From: an uncultured Cardiobacterium sp. | GTDB taxonomy: Bacteria > Pseudomonadota > Gammaproteobacteria > Cardiobacteriales > Cardiobacteriaceae | Direction: 5' to 3' | Length of the DNA stretch: 13,948 nucleotides | Assembly (NCBI RefSeq): GCF_938028185.1 | Contig: NZ_CALJAH010000003.1 | Location: 1-13,948 of the forward strand | Position numbers and translations under genes: made by a program | The notes under the pieces: model-generated | Database searches by the model: none | Told to the model about the DNA's origin: nothing | The model's input: only the letters and a program-made list of their open reading frames with translations | Part shown: positions 1-6,774 of the stretch, one piece after another | Layout: every line of letters begins with the position of its first letter | Position numbering within the stretch: position 1 is the stretch's first letter

Positions 1-38
1 CCATCGGATTTTTCTATATCAACTACGGATTTGTTTGA
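1..38 (+). CDS. Possible 3' end of an upstream gene (partial)
   Basis: The frame starting at position 3 reads I-G-F-F-Y-I-N-Y-G-F-V and stops at TGA 36-38. The hydrophobic/aromatic ending resembles a real protein C-terminus, but only eleven codons are visible. Nothing about function can be said; it could equally be non-coding. Confidence 0.25.
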   Translation, partial: IGFFYINYGFV

Positions 39-115
39 GGCAGCATACATTTTAGAACACCACCAAAAAGACAAATTTCGGCGCACCGCCCGGCGCATGA
101 CAACGGTTGCGCGAT

Positions 116-133
116 GGTGGGGCAAGCCCCACC
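116..133. repeat. Short perfect palindrome, GGTGGGGC/GCCCCACC hairpin
   Basis: Positions 116-123 (GGTGGGGC) pair with 126-133 (GCCCCACC) around a two-base centre. It lies between the end of the upstream sequence and the Fic-flanking repeat. Hairpins of this GTGGGGC-AA-GCCCCAC type are often dispersed intergenic repeats. There is no T-tract, so it is not an obvious intrinsic terminator. Confidence 0.5.
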
Positions 134-158
134 CTACGCGCTTTTCCCTTTTTCCGTA

Positions 159-264
159 TTTGTGACTCATTTTTCGCCAAATTTGAGGCACAAATGTTTT
201 TGTGGCGCATGGATGGGGTACAATTCCGTTTGTGCATCAAAAAAACGGAAAAACGAGACACAAA
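159..264. repeat. 106-bp triple-palindrome repeat, copy 1 (5' of fic)
   Basis: The unit starts TTTGTGACTCATTTTTCG and ends GACACAAA. It contains three successive TTTGTG...CACAAA-type modules at about 159-194, 199-224 (degenerate right arm TACAAT) and 229-264. The half-site consensus is TTTGTGNCNCA. A second 106-bp unit lies just after fic at 1397-1502. The first 76 bases of the two units align without gaps with 12 mismatches counted by hand. The last base of this copy is the A of the Fic ATG, so the repeat probably supplies the promoter or leader of that gene. It is open in several frames, which creates false extensions of neighbouring ORFs. Confidence 0.75.
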
Positions 265-1394
265 TGCCCGACCTCACCATTGACCTCAGCCACGCCGTGG
301 ACTACCACTACGGCGCATTTCCGCCGCAATCGCTGGATTTACCACGCTTTTTCAACGAAATTCTCACCGCTGCCGAATCTCTGGCGCGCTACGACCAGAT
401 GCTGAAAACGCTGCACAACAGCGAAATCCTGCTTGCGCCGTTGCGCAGCCGTGAAGCGGTTATCTCCTCGCGCATCGAAGGCACCATCAGCACGCTTGAT
501 GAAATCCTGCGTTACGAGGCAGAGGCCGAAGCAGAGCAGACGCCGCGCGAGGTGCGGCAGGACACCATCGAAACGCTGCTCTATCAACGCACGCTCAAAT
601 CCGCGCAACACATCCTGCTGGTAGGACGCCCGCTCAGCCCGCAGCTCATTCGTACCATGCACCAGGGCTTATTAAGCCTGGGACGCGGCGCGGAGAAAAC
701 GCCGGGGCAGTTCAAAACGGCGCAAAATTACATCGGGCGGCGCGGCTCACGCCAAATTGATTTTATTCCCATTGCCCCCGAACATTTGCAGGCCGGACTG
801 GATTCGCTTTTCCGCTATATCAATGATGAGGACGATCACCATCCGCTGATTAAAACCGCCATTGCCCATATCGAATTTGAGGCGCTGCACCCGTTCAAGG
901 ATGGCAATGGCCGTATCGGCAGAATGCTGATTCCATTACTGCTTTGGCAAATGCGGCAAATCAGCGCGCCGCATTTTTATATCAGTCACTTTTTTGAAGA
1001 ACACAAAGACGAATATATCGAACAGATGCGCGCCGTTTCCGCCAATAATGACTGGTCGGGCTGGTGTGCCTTTTTCTGCCGTGCCATTCACACGCAGGCG
1101 CAACAAAACATGAAAATTGCCGAGGAAATTACCGCGCTTTACGAAGACATGAAAACCCGCCTGACGGAAATCCTTGCTTCACGGCAGACCATTCTGATTC
1201 TGGATGCGCTCTTTACCCAACCGGTATTCAAAAGCAGCCGTTTTGCGCCCGCGAGCGGCATCGTCAAATCCTCGCTGCAACGCCACCTCAAGCAACTGGA
1301 GCAGCATCAGATTATTGAGGTAGTGGAAGAAGCCGCAGGCAGCCGCCCCGCCCTTTACGCCTTTGAGCCGCTGCTGCGGTTGGTGCGTATCTGA
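264..1394 (+). CDS. Fic family protein (Fic_N + Fic + C-terminal winged helix), putative protein adenylyltransferase
   Basis: This 376-residue protein carries the Fic catalytic motif HPFKDGNGRIGR at residues 209-220, with the catalytic His and the anion-hole and magnesium-binding residues all present. An upstream inhibitory-helix motif SSRIEG (68-73, consensus [ST]xxxE[GN]) places it among Fic enzymes auto-inhibited by an N-terminal helix. Residues 1-90 match the Fic N-terminal domain. About 305-376 look like a winged helix (S-S-L-Q-R-H-L-K-Q-L-E), suggesting DNA binding or autoregulation. Fic enzymes typically transfer AMP from ATP to Ser/Thr/Tyr hydroxyls of target proteins; the target here is unknown. 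ATG 264 is chosen because the frame upstream (from 114) only translates repeat DNA and matches no Fic sequence. No antitoxin partner is adjacent. The gene fits exactly between two repeats. Confidence 0.93.
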   Translation: MPDLTIDLSHAVDYHYGAFPPQSLDLPRFFNEILTAAESLARYDQMLKTLHNSEILLAPLRSREAVISSRIEGTISTLDEILRYEAEAEAEQTPREVRQDTIETLLYQRTLKSAQHILLVGRPLSPQLIRTMHQGLLSLGRGAEKTPGQFKTAQNYIGRRGSRQIDFIPIAPEHLQAGLDSLFRYINDEDDHHPLIKTAIAHIEFEALHPFKDGNGRIGRMLIPLLLWQMRQISAPHFYISHFFEEHKDEYIEQMRAVSANNDWSGWCAFFCRAIHTQAQQNMKIAEEITALYEDMKTRLTEILASRQTILILDALFTQPVFKSSRFAPASGIVKSSLQRHLKQLEQHQIIEVVEEAAGSRPALYAFEPLLRLVRI

Positions 1395-1396
1395 CA

Positions 1397-1502
1397 TTTG
1401 TGTCTCATTTTTCGTCCAATTTGAAACACAAATTTTTTTGTGGCGCATCCGTGCGGCACAAATCCGTTTGTGACCCATTTTGGCGCGGAAATGGGTCACA
1501 AA
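1397..1502. repeat. 106-bp triple-palindrome repeat, copy 2 (3' of fic)
   Basis: This second copy of the unit at 159-264 begins two bases after the fic stop codon. It comprises three palindromes: about 1397-1432, 1437-1462 and 1467-1502. The last is perfect: TTTGTGACCCATTT (1467-1480) pairs with AAATGGGTCACAAA (1489-1502) around an 8-base loop. Its reverse complement ends with nearly the same 20 bases as copy 1 (CGAAAAATGAGACACAAATG versus positions 247-266, two mismatches), so fic sits between inverted ends as well as direct copies. It runs straight into the terminator hairpin at 1506. Confidence 0.75.
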
Positions 1503-1505
1503 AAA

Positions 1506-1537
1506 ACGCCCGCTATCCCGCAGCGGGCGTTTGTTTT
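1506..1537. terminator. Bidirectional intrinsic terminator between fic and yciO
   Basis: ACGCCCGCT (1506-1514) pairs perfectly with AGCGGGCGT (1522-1530) over a 7-base loop. A T-rich tail (TTTGTTTT) follows on the plus strand. A run of seven A at 1500-1506 gives a U-tract on the minus strand. The convergent genes fic (+, stop at 1394) and yciO (-, stop at 1557) both end towards it, so it can serve both. The minus-strand side has the better U-tract. Confidence 0.85.
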
Positions 1538-1556
1538 ATCCGGCAGCAAACCGCAC

Positions 1557-2171
1557 TCACGTCAACCCGGAAGCATCCCCCGCGCCCTGGCGCAGTACGG
1601 CAGGCGGCATTTCGGTCAGATCCAGCACCGTGGTTGGGCGCAGTGGCACGTCGCCTGCGTCCACCATCAGCGCCACCTGCCCGGTCACGGCGGCGGGCAA
1701 GTCGTGAATGTCGGCCTCAAAGGCGTCGCTGTCAAAGAGCGAGACGCCCATCAGCGCCTCGCCGTGTTCGCGCAAAATCGCCTGCATCACCGGGTGGTCG
1801 GGGACGCGGATGCCGATGGTTTTGCGTTTGTCGTTCTGCACGCGGCGCGGCACTTCGCGGCTGGCAGGCAATATGCAGGTAAAGGCGCCGGGGAACAGCG
1901 TCTTCAGCAGGCGGAACTGCACGTTATCGACGCGGGCGTAGTGCGCCAGCCCGGTCAGGTCGGCGCAGAGGATGGTGAAGGGGTGGTCGCGGTCAAGGGC
2001 GCGGATGTGGCGGATTTTTTCGGCGGCGGCCTTGTCGTCCAGCTGGCAGAGCAGGGCGTAGCCGGAGTCGCTCGGCGCGATGACCACGCCGCCCGCGCGC
2101 AGGGTTTCAACGACGCGGGCGATGTCACGCGGCTTGATCCGCGCCGGATGGATTTCGAGGGTTTCGCTCAT
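1557..2171 (-). CDS. yciO: YciO-type Sua5/YrdC/YciO family protein
   Basis: This 204-residue protein consists of one YrdC-like domain. Recognisable blocks are PSDSGYAL (33-40), KRKTIGIRVP (115-124) and PTTVLDLT (179-186). The total length matches E. coli YciO (about 206 residues), and the pattern G-Y-A-L...V-D-N-V-x-F-R-L-[LM]-K...E-V-P-R-R is that of YciO rather than TsaC or Sua5. TsaC-like proteins make threonylcarbamoyl-AMP for the t6A tRNA modification. YciO shares the fold, but its cellular role is less certain. Start ATG 2171 has only a weak purine stretch (GGAAAA) upstream. It is transcribed divergently from pheA with 65 bp between the starts, and ends at the hairpin terminator at 1506-1530. 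Automatic pipelines may label it threonylcarbamoyl-AMP synthase; the YciO subgroup name is safer. Confidence 0.9.
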   Translation of the reverse strand: MSETLEIHPARIKPRDIARVVETLRAGGVVIAPSDSGYALLCQLDDKAAAEKIRHIRALDRDHPFTILCADLTGLAHYARVDNVQFRLLKTLFPGAFTCILPASREVPRRVQNDKRKTIGIRVPDHPVMQAILREHGEALMGVSLFDSDAFEADIHDLPAAVTGQVALMVDAGDVPLRPTTVLDLTEMPPAVLRQGAGDASGLT

Positions 2172-2236
2172 GGGGTTTTCCGGGGTAATTAAGGAATGTG
2201 CGAGAATAACACGACCCGCCTGAACCGGAGCATCCG

Positions 2237-3337
2237 ATGACTACGCCTACCCCGCTGCCCACCCTTGCCGAGCTGCGCGCGCAAATCGACGCGCTTGATG
2301 CCGAAATCCTCGCCCGCCTCTCCGCCCGCGCCCGCTGCGCGCAGCAGGTCGGCGAAGTGAAGAAGGCCGCCAATAGCGCCAAGCCCGATTTTTACCGCCC
2401 CGAACGCGAGCGGCAGGTGCTGGAACGCATCGCCGCGCTAAACGACGGCCCCTTGCCCGACCAGGAAGCGATGCGGCTTTTCCGCGAAATCATGTCCGCC
2501 TGCCTGGCGCTGGAATTGCCGCTGGAAATCGCCTACCTCGGCCCGGAAGGCACTTTCACCCAGGCCGCCGCGCTGAAGCAGTTCGGCCATTCGGTGCAGA
2601 CGCGGCCAATGCGCGCCATCCCGGACGTGTTCAAGGCGGTGGAAAGCGGCGCCTGCAACTACGGCGTCGTCCCGGTGGAAAACTCGACCGAAGGCATGGT
2701 GACGCACACGCTGGACAGCTTCGCCACCTCGCCGCTTTTCATCTGCGGCGAAGTGCTGCTGCGCATCGGCCAGAACCTCTTGACCCACGCCGACACCCTC
2801 GCCGGCATCCGCCGCGTCTATTCGCACAGCCAGTCGCTGGCGCAATGCCGCAACTGGCTCGCGGAAAACCTGCCGGAAGTGGAAACCGTCACCGTCGCCA
2901 GCAATGCCGAAGCGGCCAAACTCGCCGCCGCCGAGCCGACCGCCGCCGCCATCGCCGGACAAATGGCGGCCGAACGCTACGGCGTGCCGCTGCGCTACGC
3001 CCACATCGAAGACGACGGCAACAACACCACCCGTTTCCTCGTCATCGGCAAGGACACGACCGAACCGAGCGGGCGCGACAAAACCACCATCCTCGTCTCC
3101 TCGCAAAACCGCCCCGGCCTGCTTTACAAACTGCTGGAGCCGATTGGCCGCCACGGCATCAACATGACCCGCATCGAATCGCGGCCGAGCAAACAGGGCA
3201 TCTGGGAGTACATCTTCTTCATCGACCTCGACGGCCACCAGCAAGAGCCGAATATGCACAGCCTGCTCGCCGAAATCCAGGACAGCGCCAGCCTGTTCCG
3301 CGTGCTGGGCAGTTACCCGCAGGCGGTGCTGAAATAA
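2237..3337 (+). CDS. pheA: Bifunctional chorismate mutase / prephenate dehydratase (P-protein)
   Basis: This cytoplasmic enzyme of phenylalanine synthesis converts chorismate to prephenate and then to phenylpyruvate. Its 366 residues carry three domains. The AroQ-type chorismate mutase is at about 7-95 (L-R-x-Q-I-D-x-L-D-x-E-I-L). Prephenate dehydratase is at 97-273, with YLGPEGTFT at 100-108 and the catalytic-site motif NNTTRF at 262-267. A C-terminal ACT domain at 282-362 has GLLYKLL (294-300) and ESRP (314-317), the phenylalanine-binding feedback motifs. All key motifs are intact and the length is normal. The start ATG 2237 follows CCGGAG (2225-2230) with a six-base gap. No leader peptide or attenuator is visible in the 65-bp divergent gap, so end-product control is probably through the ACT domain. 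The downstream gap of 138 bp holds a G/C-rich repeat. Confidence 0.97.
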   Translation: MTTPTPLPTLAELRAQIDALDAEILARLSARARCAQQVGEVKKAANSAKPDFYRPERERQVLERIAALNDGPLPDQEAMRLFREIMSACLALELPLEIAYLGPEGTFTQAAALKQFGHSVQTRPMRAIPDVFKAVESGACNYGVVPVENSTEGMVTHTLDSFATSPLFICGEVLLRIGQNLLTHADTLAGIRRVYSHSQSLAQCRNWLAENLPEVETVTVASNAEAAKLAAAEPTAAAIAGQMAAERYGVPLRYAHIEDDGNNTTRFLVIGKDTTEPSGRDKTTILVSSQNRPGLLYKLLEPIGRHGINMTRIESRPSKQGIWEYIFFIDLDGHQQEPNMHSLLAEIQDSASLFRVLGSYPQAVLK

Positions 3338-3345
3338 GCACCAAA

Positions 3346-3403
3346 ACTCCCTCCCTCGCAGGGTGCGCCAGCACCCGCAGCGGGGGAGGGCTGGGGAGGG
3401 GGT
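3346..3403. repeat. GC-rich imperfect inverted repeat (CTCCCTCCCTCGC ... GCGGGGGAGGG)
   Basis: Immediately after pheA, CTCCCTCCCTCGCAGGGTGC can pair imperfectly with GCACCCGCAGCGGGGGAGGG across a GCCA loop, followed by a second GGGGAGGG block. It lacks a T-tract, so it is more likely a dispersed intergenic repeat than a classical terminator, though such a structure may still slow transcription or protect the pheA mRNA 3' end. Confidence 0.5.
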
Positions 3404-3475
3404 AGCGTCCGCGAACTTGCCGCCGATGCAAACCAGTCATACCACCCGCCTTCATCCACCACAACCCGCAAACCT

Positions 3476-4411
3476 ATGAGCCAAAAGACCCACTACGACA
3501 CCCTCGGCGTCGCCAAAGACGCCAGCGCCGCCGACATCAAAAAGGCGTATCACAAGCTGGTGCGCAAGTACCACCCGGACATCAGCACCGACCCGGACGC
3601 GGACAAAAAAACCAGCGAAATCAACCAGGCGTACAACGTCCTCAAAGACCCGGCCAAGCGCGCCGAATACGACGCCCTGCTTGCCAACCCCTACGCCGGA
3701 CGCGAAGCGCCGGACTTTGGCGGCGGCTTCGGCGGCTACCACTTCGACGAACGCCACTTCGGCGACGGCCAGCCCTTCGGCAGCGGCGACTTCCGCTTTG
3801 ACGACATCTTCAGCGCCTTCGGCCACGCGCAACAGCGCCGCGCGCAGCGCCCGACCACACCCATCCCCGGCGAAGACCAGCACGCCGAACTGGCGATAGA
3901 CATCGCCGCCGCCTACGCGGGCAGCGAGCGCAGTTTGAGCCTGGAAATGCCGACGCTGACCGCCGACGGCGAAATGACCTACGCGCGCAAAACCCTGCAC
4001 GTCAAAATCCCGAAAGGCATCAGCGAAGGCCAGCAAATCCGCCTGCGCGGCCAGGGCTTGCCGGGCTTCAACGGCGGCGAAAATGGCGACCTCTACCTCA
4101 AAATCCGCTTCCGCGAAGACCCGCAGCACTACGTCAAAGACCGCAAGGACGTTTACCAGCGCCTTGACATCGCGCCGTGGACGGCGGTTCTCGGCGGCAC
4201 GGTAGAAGTTGCCACGCCTGCGGGCAAACTGGGGGTAAACATCCCGGCGGGCAGCCGGGGCGGCCAAAACCTGCGCCTCAAAGGCAAAGGCATTCCCGCC
4301 AAAGAGCCGGGCGACCTCTACCTCGTCCTCAACATCGAACTGCCGCGCGCCGTCGACGACAGCGCCCGCGCCCTCTGGCAACAACTCGCCGACCACTACG
4401 CCCAAGGATAA
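3476..4411 (+). CDS. cbpA: Curved-DNA-binding protein-type J-domain co-chaperone (class B DnaJ)
   Basis: This 311-residue J-protein has an N-terminal J domain (about 5-70) with the HPD triad at 33-35 that stimulates the DnaK ATPase. A Gly/Phe-rich linker (about 74-122: F-G-G-G-F-G-G-Y..., then D-I-F-S-A-F-G) follows, and then two C-terminal substrate-binding beta domains with the typical P-K-G-I-S-E-G-Q-Q-I-R-L-R-G-Q-G signature. There is no CxxCxGxG zinc finger, so it is a class B protein like CbpA and not DnaJ. The neighbouring cbpM five bases downstream confirms the CbpA assignment. The start ATG 3476 has no good Shine-Dalgarno sequence, but the J-domain begins immediately (T-H-Y-D-T-L-G-V), so an alternative start is unlikely. 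Confidence 0.95.
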   Translation: MSQKTHYDTLGVAKDASAADIKKAYHKLVRKYHPDISTDPDADKKTSEINQAYNVLKDPAKRAEYDALLANPYAGREAPDFGGGFGGYHFDERHFGDGQPFGSGDFRFDDIFSAFGHAQQRRAQRPTTPIPGEDQHAELAIDIAAAYAGSERSLSLEMPTLTADGEMTYARKTLHVKIPKGISEGQQIRLRGQGLPGFNGGENGDLYLKIRFREDPQHYVKDRKDVYQRLDIAPWTAVLGGTVEVATPAGKLGVNIPAGSRGGQNLRLKGKGIPAKEPGDLYLVLNIELPRAVDDSARALWQQLADHYAQG

Positions 4412-4415
4412 AACC

Positions 4416-4676
4416 ATGAACGGACAAGACATCCAGCTCAGCTACCACGAAATCATCCGCGCCTGCGGCGACGACGCCGACTGGCTGGTGCGCATCATCG
4501 AAGCGGACATCATCCACGTCAGCGGCGACCCGCAGGCGGCGACCTACAGCGGCTACCAACTGGCACGCATCCGCCGCGCCCACCGCATCAGCCGCGACTT
4601 CGAGGCGAGCGCCCCCGCCACCGCCCTCATCCTGCAACTCCTGGACGAACTCGACGAACTGCGCAAGGGGCGATAA
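4416..4676 (+). CDS. cbpM: Chaperone modulatory protein CbpM
   Basis: This 86-residue MerR-like helical protein starts four bases after the cbpA stop codon. AAGGA at 4404-4408, inside the end of cbpA, serves as its ribosome-binding site, so the two are translated together from one mRNA. In the known pair, CbpM binds the CbpA J domain and blocks its work with DnaK and its DNA binding. Matching features are the L-S-Y-H-E-I-I-R-A-C-G opening, the conserved R-I-R-R-A-H-R-I-S-R-D-F region and the C-terminal L-x-L-L-D-E-L-D-E-L. It is a little shorter than E. coli CbpM (about 101 residues), lacking the extended C-terminus. Confidence 0.9.
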   Translation: MNGQDIQLSYHEIIRACGDDADWLVRIIEADIIHVSGDPQAATYSGYQLARIRRAHRISRDFEASAPATALILQLLDELDELRKGR

Positions 4677-4724
4677 ACCGCGCCCCTCCCTGCATCCCTG
4701 AAAACCTCACAACCGGAGCCAACC

Positions 4725-6377
4725 ATGACCGACGCCGACATCGCCCGCGAAGCCACCATGCAGCCCATCAGCGCCATTGCCGCCAAAATCGGCATCGCTG
4801 AAGACCGGCTCGAACATTACGGCAAATACAAGGCGAAAATCCCGCCGCAAAGCGGCACGCCCGGCAAACTCATCCTCGTCACCGCCATCAACCCGACGCC
4901 CGCGGGCGAAGGCAAAACCACCGTCACCATCGGACTCGCCGACGCGCTCAACCGTCTCGGCAAGCGCACCATCATCGCCCTGCGCGAGCCTTCGCTCGGC
5001 CCGGTCTTTGGCATGAAAGGCGGCGCGGCTGGCGGCGGCTACGCACAAGTGCTGCCGATGGAAGACATCAACCTGCACTTCACCGGCGATTTCCACGCCA
5101 TCGGCGCGGCCAACAACCTCCTCGCCGCCCTCATCGACAACCACATCCACCACGGCAACGCGCTTGACATCGACCCGAAACGCATTACCTGGCGGCGTGC
5201 GGTTGATATGAACGACCGCCAACTGCGCCACATCATCAGCGGCCTCGGCAAAACCGTGGACGGCACGCTGCGCCCGGACGGCTTCGACATCACCGTGGCG
5301 AGCGAAGTCATGGCCGCCTTCTGCCTCGCGCGCGACCTGGCCGACCTGAAAGAGCGCCTCGGCGCGATGATCGTCGCCTGGAACCGGCGCGGCGAACCGG
5401 TGTACGCGCGCGACCTGCAAGCGCAAGGCGCGATGACCGCGCTGCTCAAAGACGCCATCAAGCCCAATCTGGTGCAAACCATCGAAGGCACGCCGGCATT
5501 TGTTCACGGCGGACCGTTTGCCAACATCGCCCACGGCTGCAACAGCCTCATCGCCACCCGCAGCGCGCTTGCCCTCGGCGAATACACCGTCACCGAAGCG
5601 GGCTTTGGCGCAGATCTTGGCGCGGAAAAATTCATCGACATCAAGAGTCGCAAAGGTGGGCTGAAACCCGACTGCGCCGTCATCGTCGCCACCGTGCGCG
5701 CGCTCAAATACAACGGCGGCGTCGCCAAAGACGCGCTTGGTGCGGAAAACGTCGCCGCGCTGGAAAAAGGCCTGCCCAACCTGCTCAAGCACATCGACAA
5801 CCTGAAAAACGCCTTCGGCCTGCCGGTGGTCGTCGCCATCAACCGCTTCCACAGCGACAGCGACGCCGAACTGGCGCTGATTGAGCAAACCTGCGCCGAA
5901 CGCGGCGTGAAAATCGCCCTGTGCGAAGTGTGGGCGCACGGCGGCAAAGGCGGCGAGGCGCTCGCCCGTGCGGTCATCGACACCTGCGAACACGAAAGCA
6001 GCCGCTGTGCGCCGCTCTACCCGGACGACCTGCCGCTGGTGGAAAAAATCCGCACCATCGCGCAAAAACTCTACGGCGCAGCAGACATCGCCTTAAGCGA
6101 AGACGCGCGCAAAACCTTGCAGGATTTGGAAAAACTCGGCTACGGCAACTTGCCCGTCTGTATGGCGAAAACCCAATACTCGCTATCGGACGACCCGAAA
6201 GCGCTCGGCTGCCCGCAAGGCTTCACGCTCAACATCCGCGAAGTGCAAATCGCCGCCGGCGCAGGATTCGTCATCGCCATTACCGGCACCATCATGAAAA
6301 TGCCGGGGCTGCCGAAAGCACCCGCCTCCAACCATATTGACGTTGATAAAGACGGCAACATCAGCGGCCTGTTCTGA
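4725..6377 (+). CDS. fhs: Formate--tetrahydrofolate ligase
   Basis: This cytoplasmic enzyme joins formate to tetrahydrofolate using ATP, giving 10-formyl-THF for purine and formyl-methionine synthesis. The 550-residue protein is close to the usual 555-560. It has the ATP-binding loop TPAGEGKTT at 58-66, the following T-x-G-L-x-D-A-L helix, R-E-P-S-L-G-P-V-F-G-M-K-G-G-A-A-G-G-G-Y (a family hallmark), and the C-terminal G-T-I-M-K-M-P-G-L-P block. ATG 4725 is preceded by GGAG (4715-4718) with a six-base gap. The 48-bp gap after cbpM contains no terminator, so read-through from cbpA-cbpM is possible. The gene ends before a strong terminator. No folD or other one-carbon gene is adjacent. Confidence 0.97.
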   Translation: MTDADIAREATMQPISAIAAKIGIAEDRLEHYGKYKAKIPPQSGTPGKLILVTAINPTPAGEGKTTVTIGLADALNRLGKRTIIALREPSLGPVFGMKGGAAGGGYAQVLPMEDINLHFTGDFHAIGAANNLLAALIDNHIHHGNALDIDPKRITWRRAVDMNDRQLRHIISGLGKTVDGTLRPDGFDITVASEVMAAFCLARDLADLKERLGAMIVAWNRRGEPVYARDLQAQGAMTALLKDAIKPNLVQTIEGTPAFVHGGPFANIAHGCNSLIATRSALALGEYTVTEAGFGADLGAEKFIDIKSRKGGLKPDCAVIVATVRALKYNGGVAKDALGAENVAALEKGLPNLLKHIDNLKNAFGLPVVVAINRFHSDSDAELALIEQTCAERGVKIALCEVWAHGGKGGEALARAVIDTCEHESSRCAPLYPDDLPLVEKIRTIAQKLYGAADIALSEDARKTLQDLEKLGYGNLPVCMAKTQYSLSDDPKALGCPQGFTLNIREVQIAAGAGFVIAITGTIMKMPGLPKAPASNHIDVDKDGNISGLF

Positions 6378-6391
6378 TCGCCTTTCGCCAC

Positions 6392-6420
6392 AAAAAACGC
6401 GCCTTTTGGCGCGTTTTTTT
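6392..6420 (+). terminator. Rho-independent terminator of fhs
   Basis: AAAAAACGCGCC (6392-6403) pairs perfectly with GGCGCGTTTTTT (6408-6419) around TTTT, ending in a seven-T run. It begins 15 bases after the fhs stop codon and marks the boundary between the conserved core and the accessory region. Confidence 0.93.
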
Positions 6421-6774
6421 AAGAACCTGTTCAAAATTCAGGTGGATAACCGGGATTGTGAAAAAGCTCTAAAGCACAGCCGTAACCGCCCGTGTTGTTT
6501 ATGATGGCGGGCGGCTACAGTGAGACGGTGCCATATTTCATTGCGGGTTGTTTTGCGCGACAGTATCAATGCCGCCGTGTCATCGCCCCAGTTCGTAGGT
6601 TGGGTTAGGCGCTTGCGCCGTAACCCAACGTAGAAATTGTTGGGTAACGCGCGTTCCTCGCTAACCCAACCTACGAACCAACCGCGTCAACTACTGCTCC
6701 AATTGTCCCTATATTTTGAAGATTGCCTGCGTGGGCTGATATTACCGGCGGCGAGCATAGTATAAAAAACACCA
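6421..6774. other. Gene-free stretch between fhs terminator and RTX gene end
   Basis: No convincing ORF is present. It contains an imperfect dyad (GTAACCGCCCG at 6482-6492 with CGGGCGGCTAC at 6508-6518) and the 88-bp inverted-repeat element at 6591-6678. After the RTX stop codon the minus strand reads GGTGTTTTTTATAC (6763-6774 region) without a clear stem, so no classical terminator for the RTX gene can be named. The opening AAGAACCTGTTCAAAATTCAG resembles the ends of some insertion sequences, but this is not enough to call one. Confidence 0.5.
6591..6678. repeat. 88-bp element with perfect 18-bp inverted ends
   Basis: GTTCGTAGGTTGGGTTAG (6591-6608) is the exact reverse complement of CTAACCCAACCTACGAAC (6661-6678). 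Inside, GGCGC-TT-GCGCC forms a small hairpin, and TAACCCAACG / TTGGGTAACGCG give further pairing options, so the whole can fold as a long stem or as two hairpins. It has no coding capacity. The size and ends fit a dispersed palindromic (REP- or MITE-like) intergenic repeat. No target-site duplication is evident (flanks CCCCA and CAACC). Confidence 0.75.

Noticed and set aside
52..261. Minus-strand ORF of 69 codons
   Set aside because: Made of repeat and hairpin DNA only; the same peptide pattern arises from each repeat copy.
114..263. In-frame 50-codon extension of the Fic protein from ATG 114
   Set aside because: The extra residues are a translation of the palindromic repeats (H-K-x-x-C pattern also seen from the other repeat copy and on the other strand) and match nothing in Fic proteins.
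1440..2192. Plus-strand ORF of 250 codons across yciO
   Set aside because: Antisense to a clear YciO protein; GC-rich third positions create long open shadow frames.
3452..4432. Minus-strand ORF of 326 codons opposite cbpA
   Set aside because: Val/Ala/Asp-rich shadow of the CbpA coding strand; cbpA has full domain support.
4707..6065. Minus-strand ORF of 452 codons opposite fhs
   Set aside because: Shadow frame with low-complexity composition; fhs carries all family motifs.
6421..6450. Insertion-sequence end (AAGAACCTGTTCAAAATTC)
   Set aside because: Only a passing likeness; no transposase remnant or matching opposite end found in the window.
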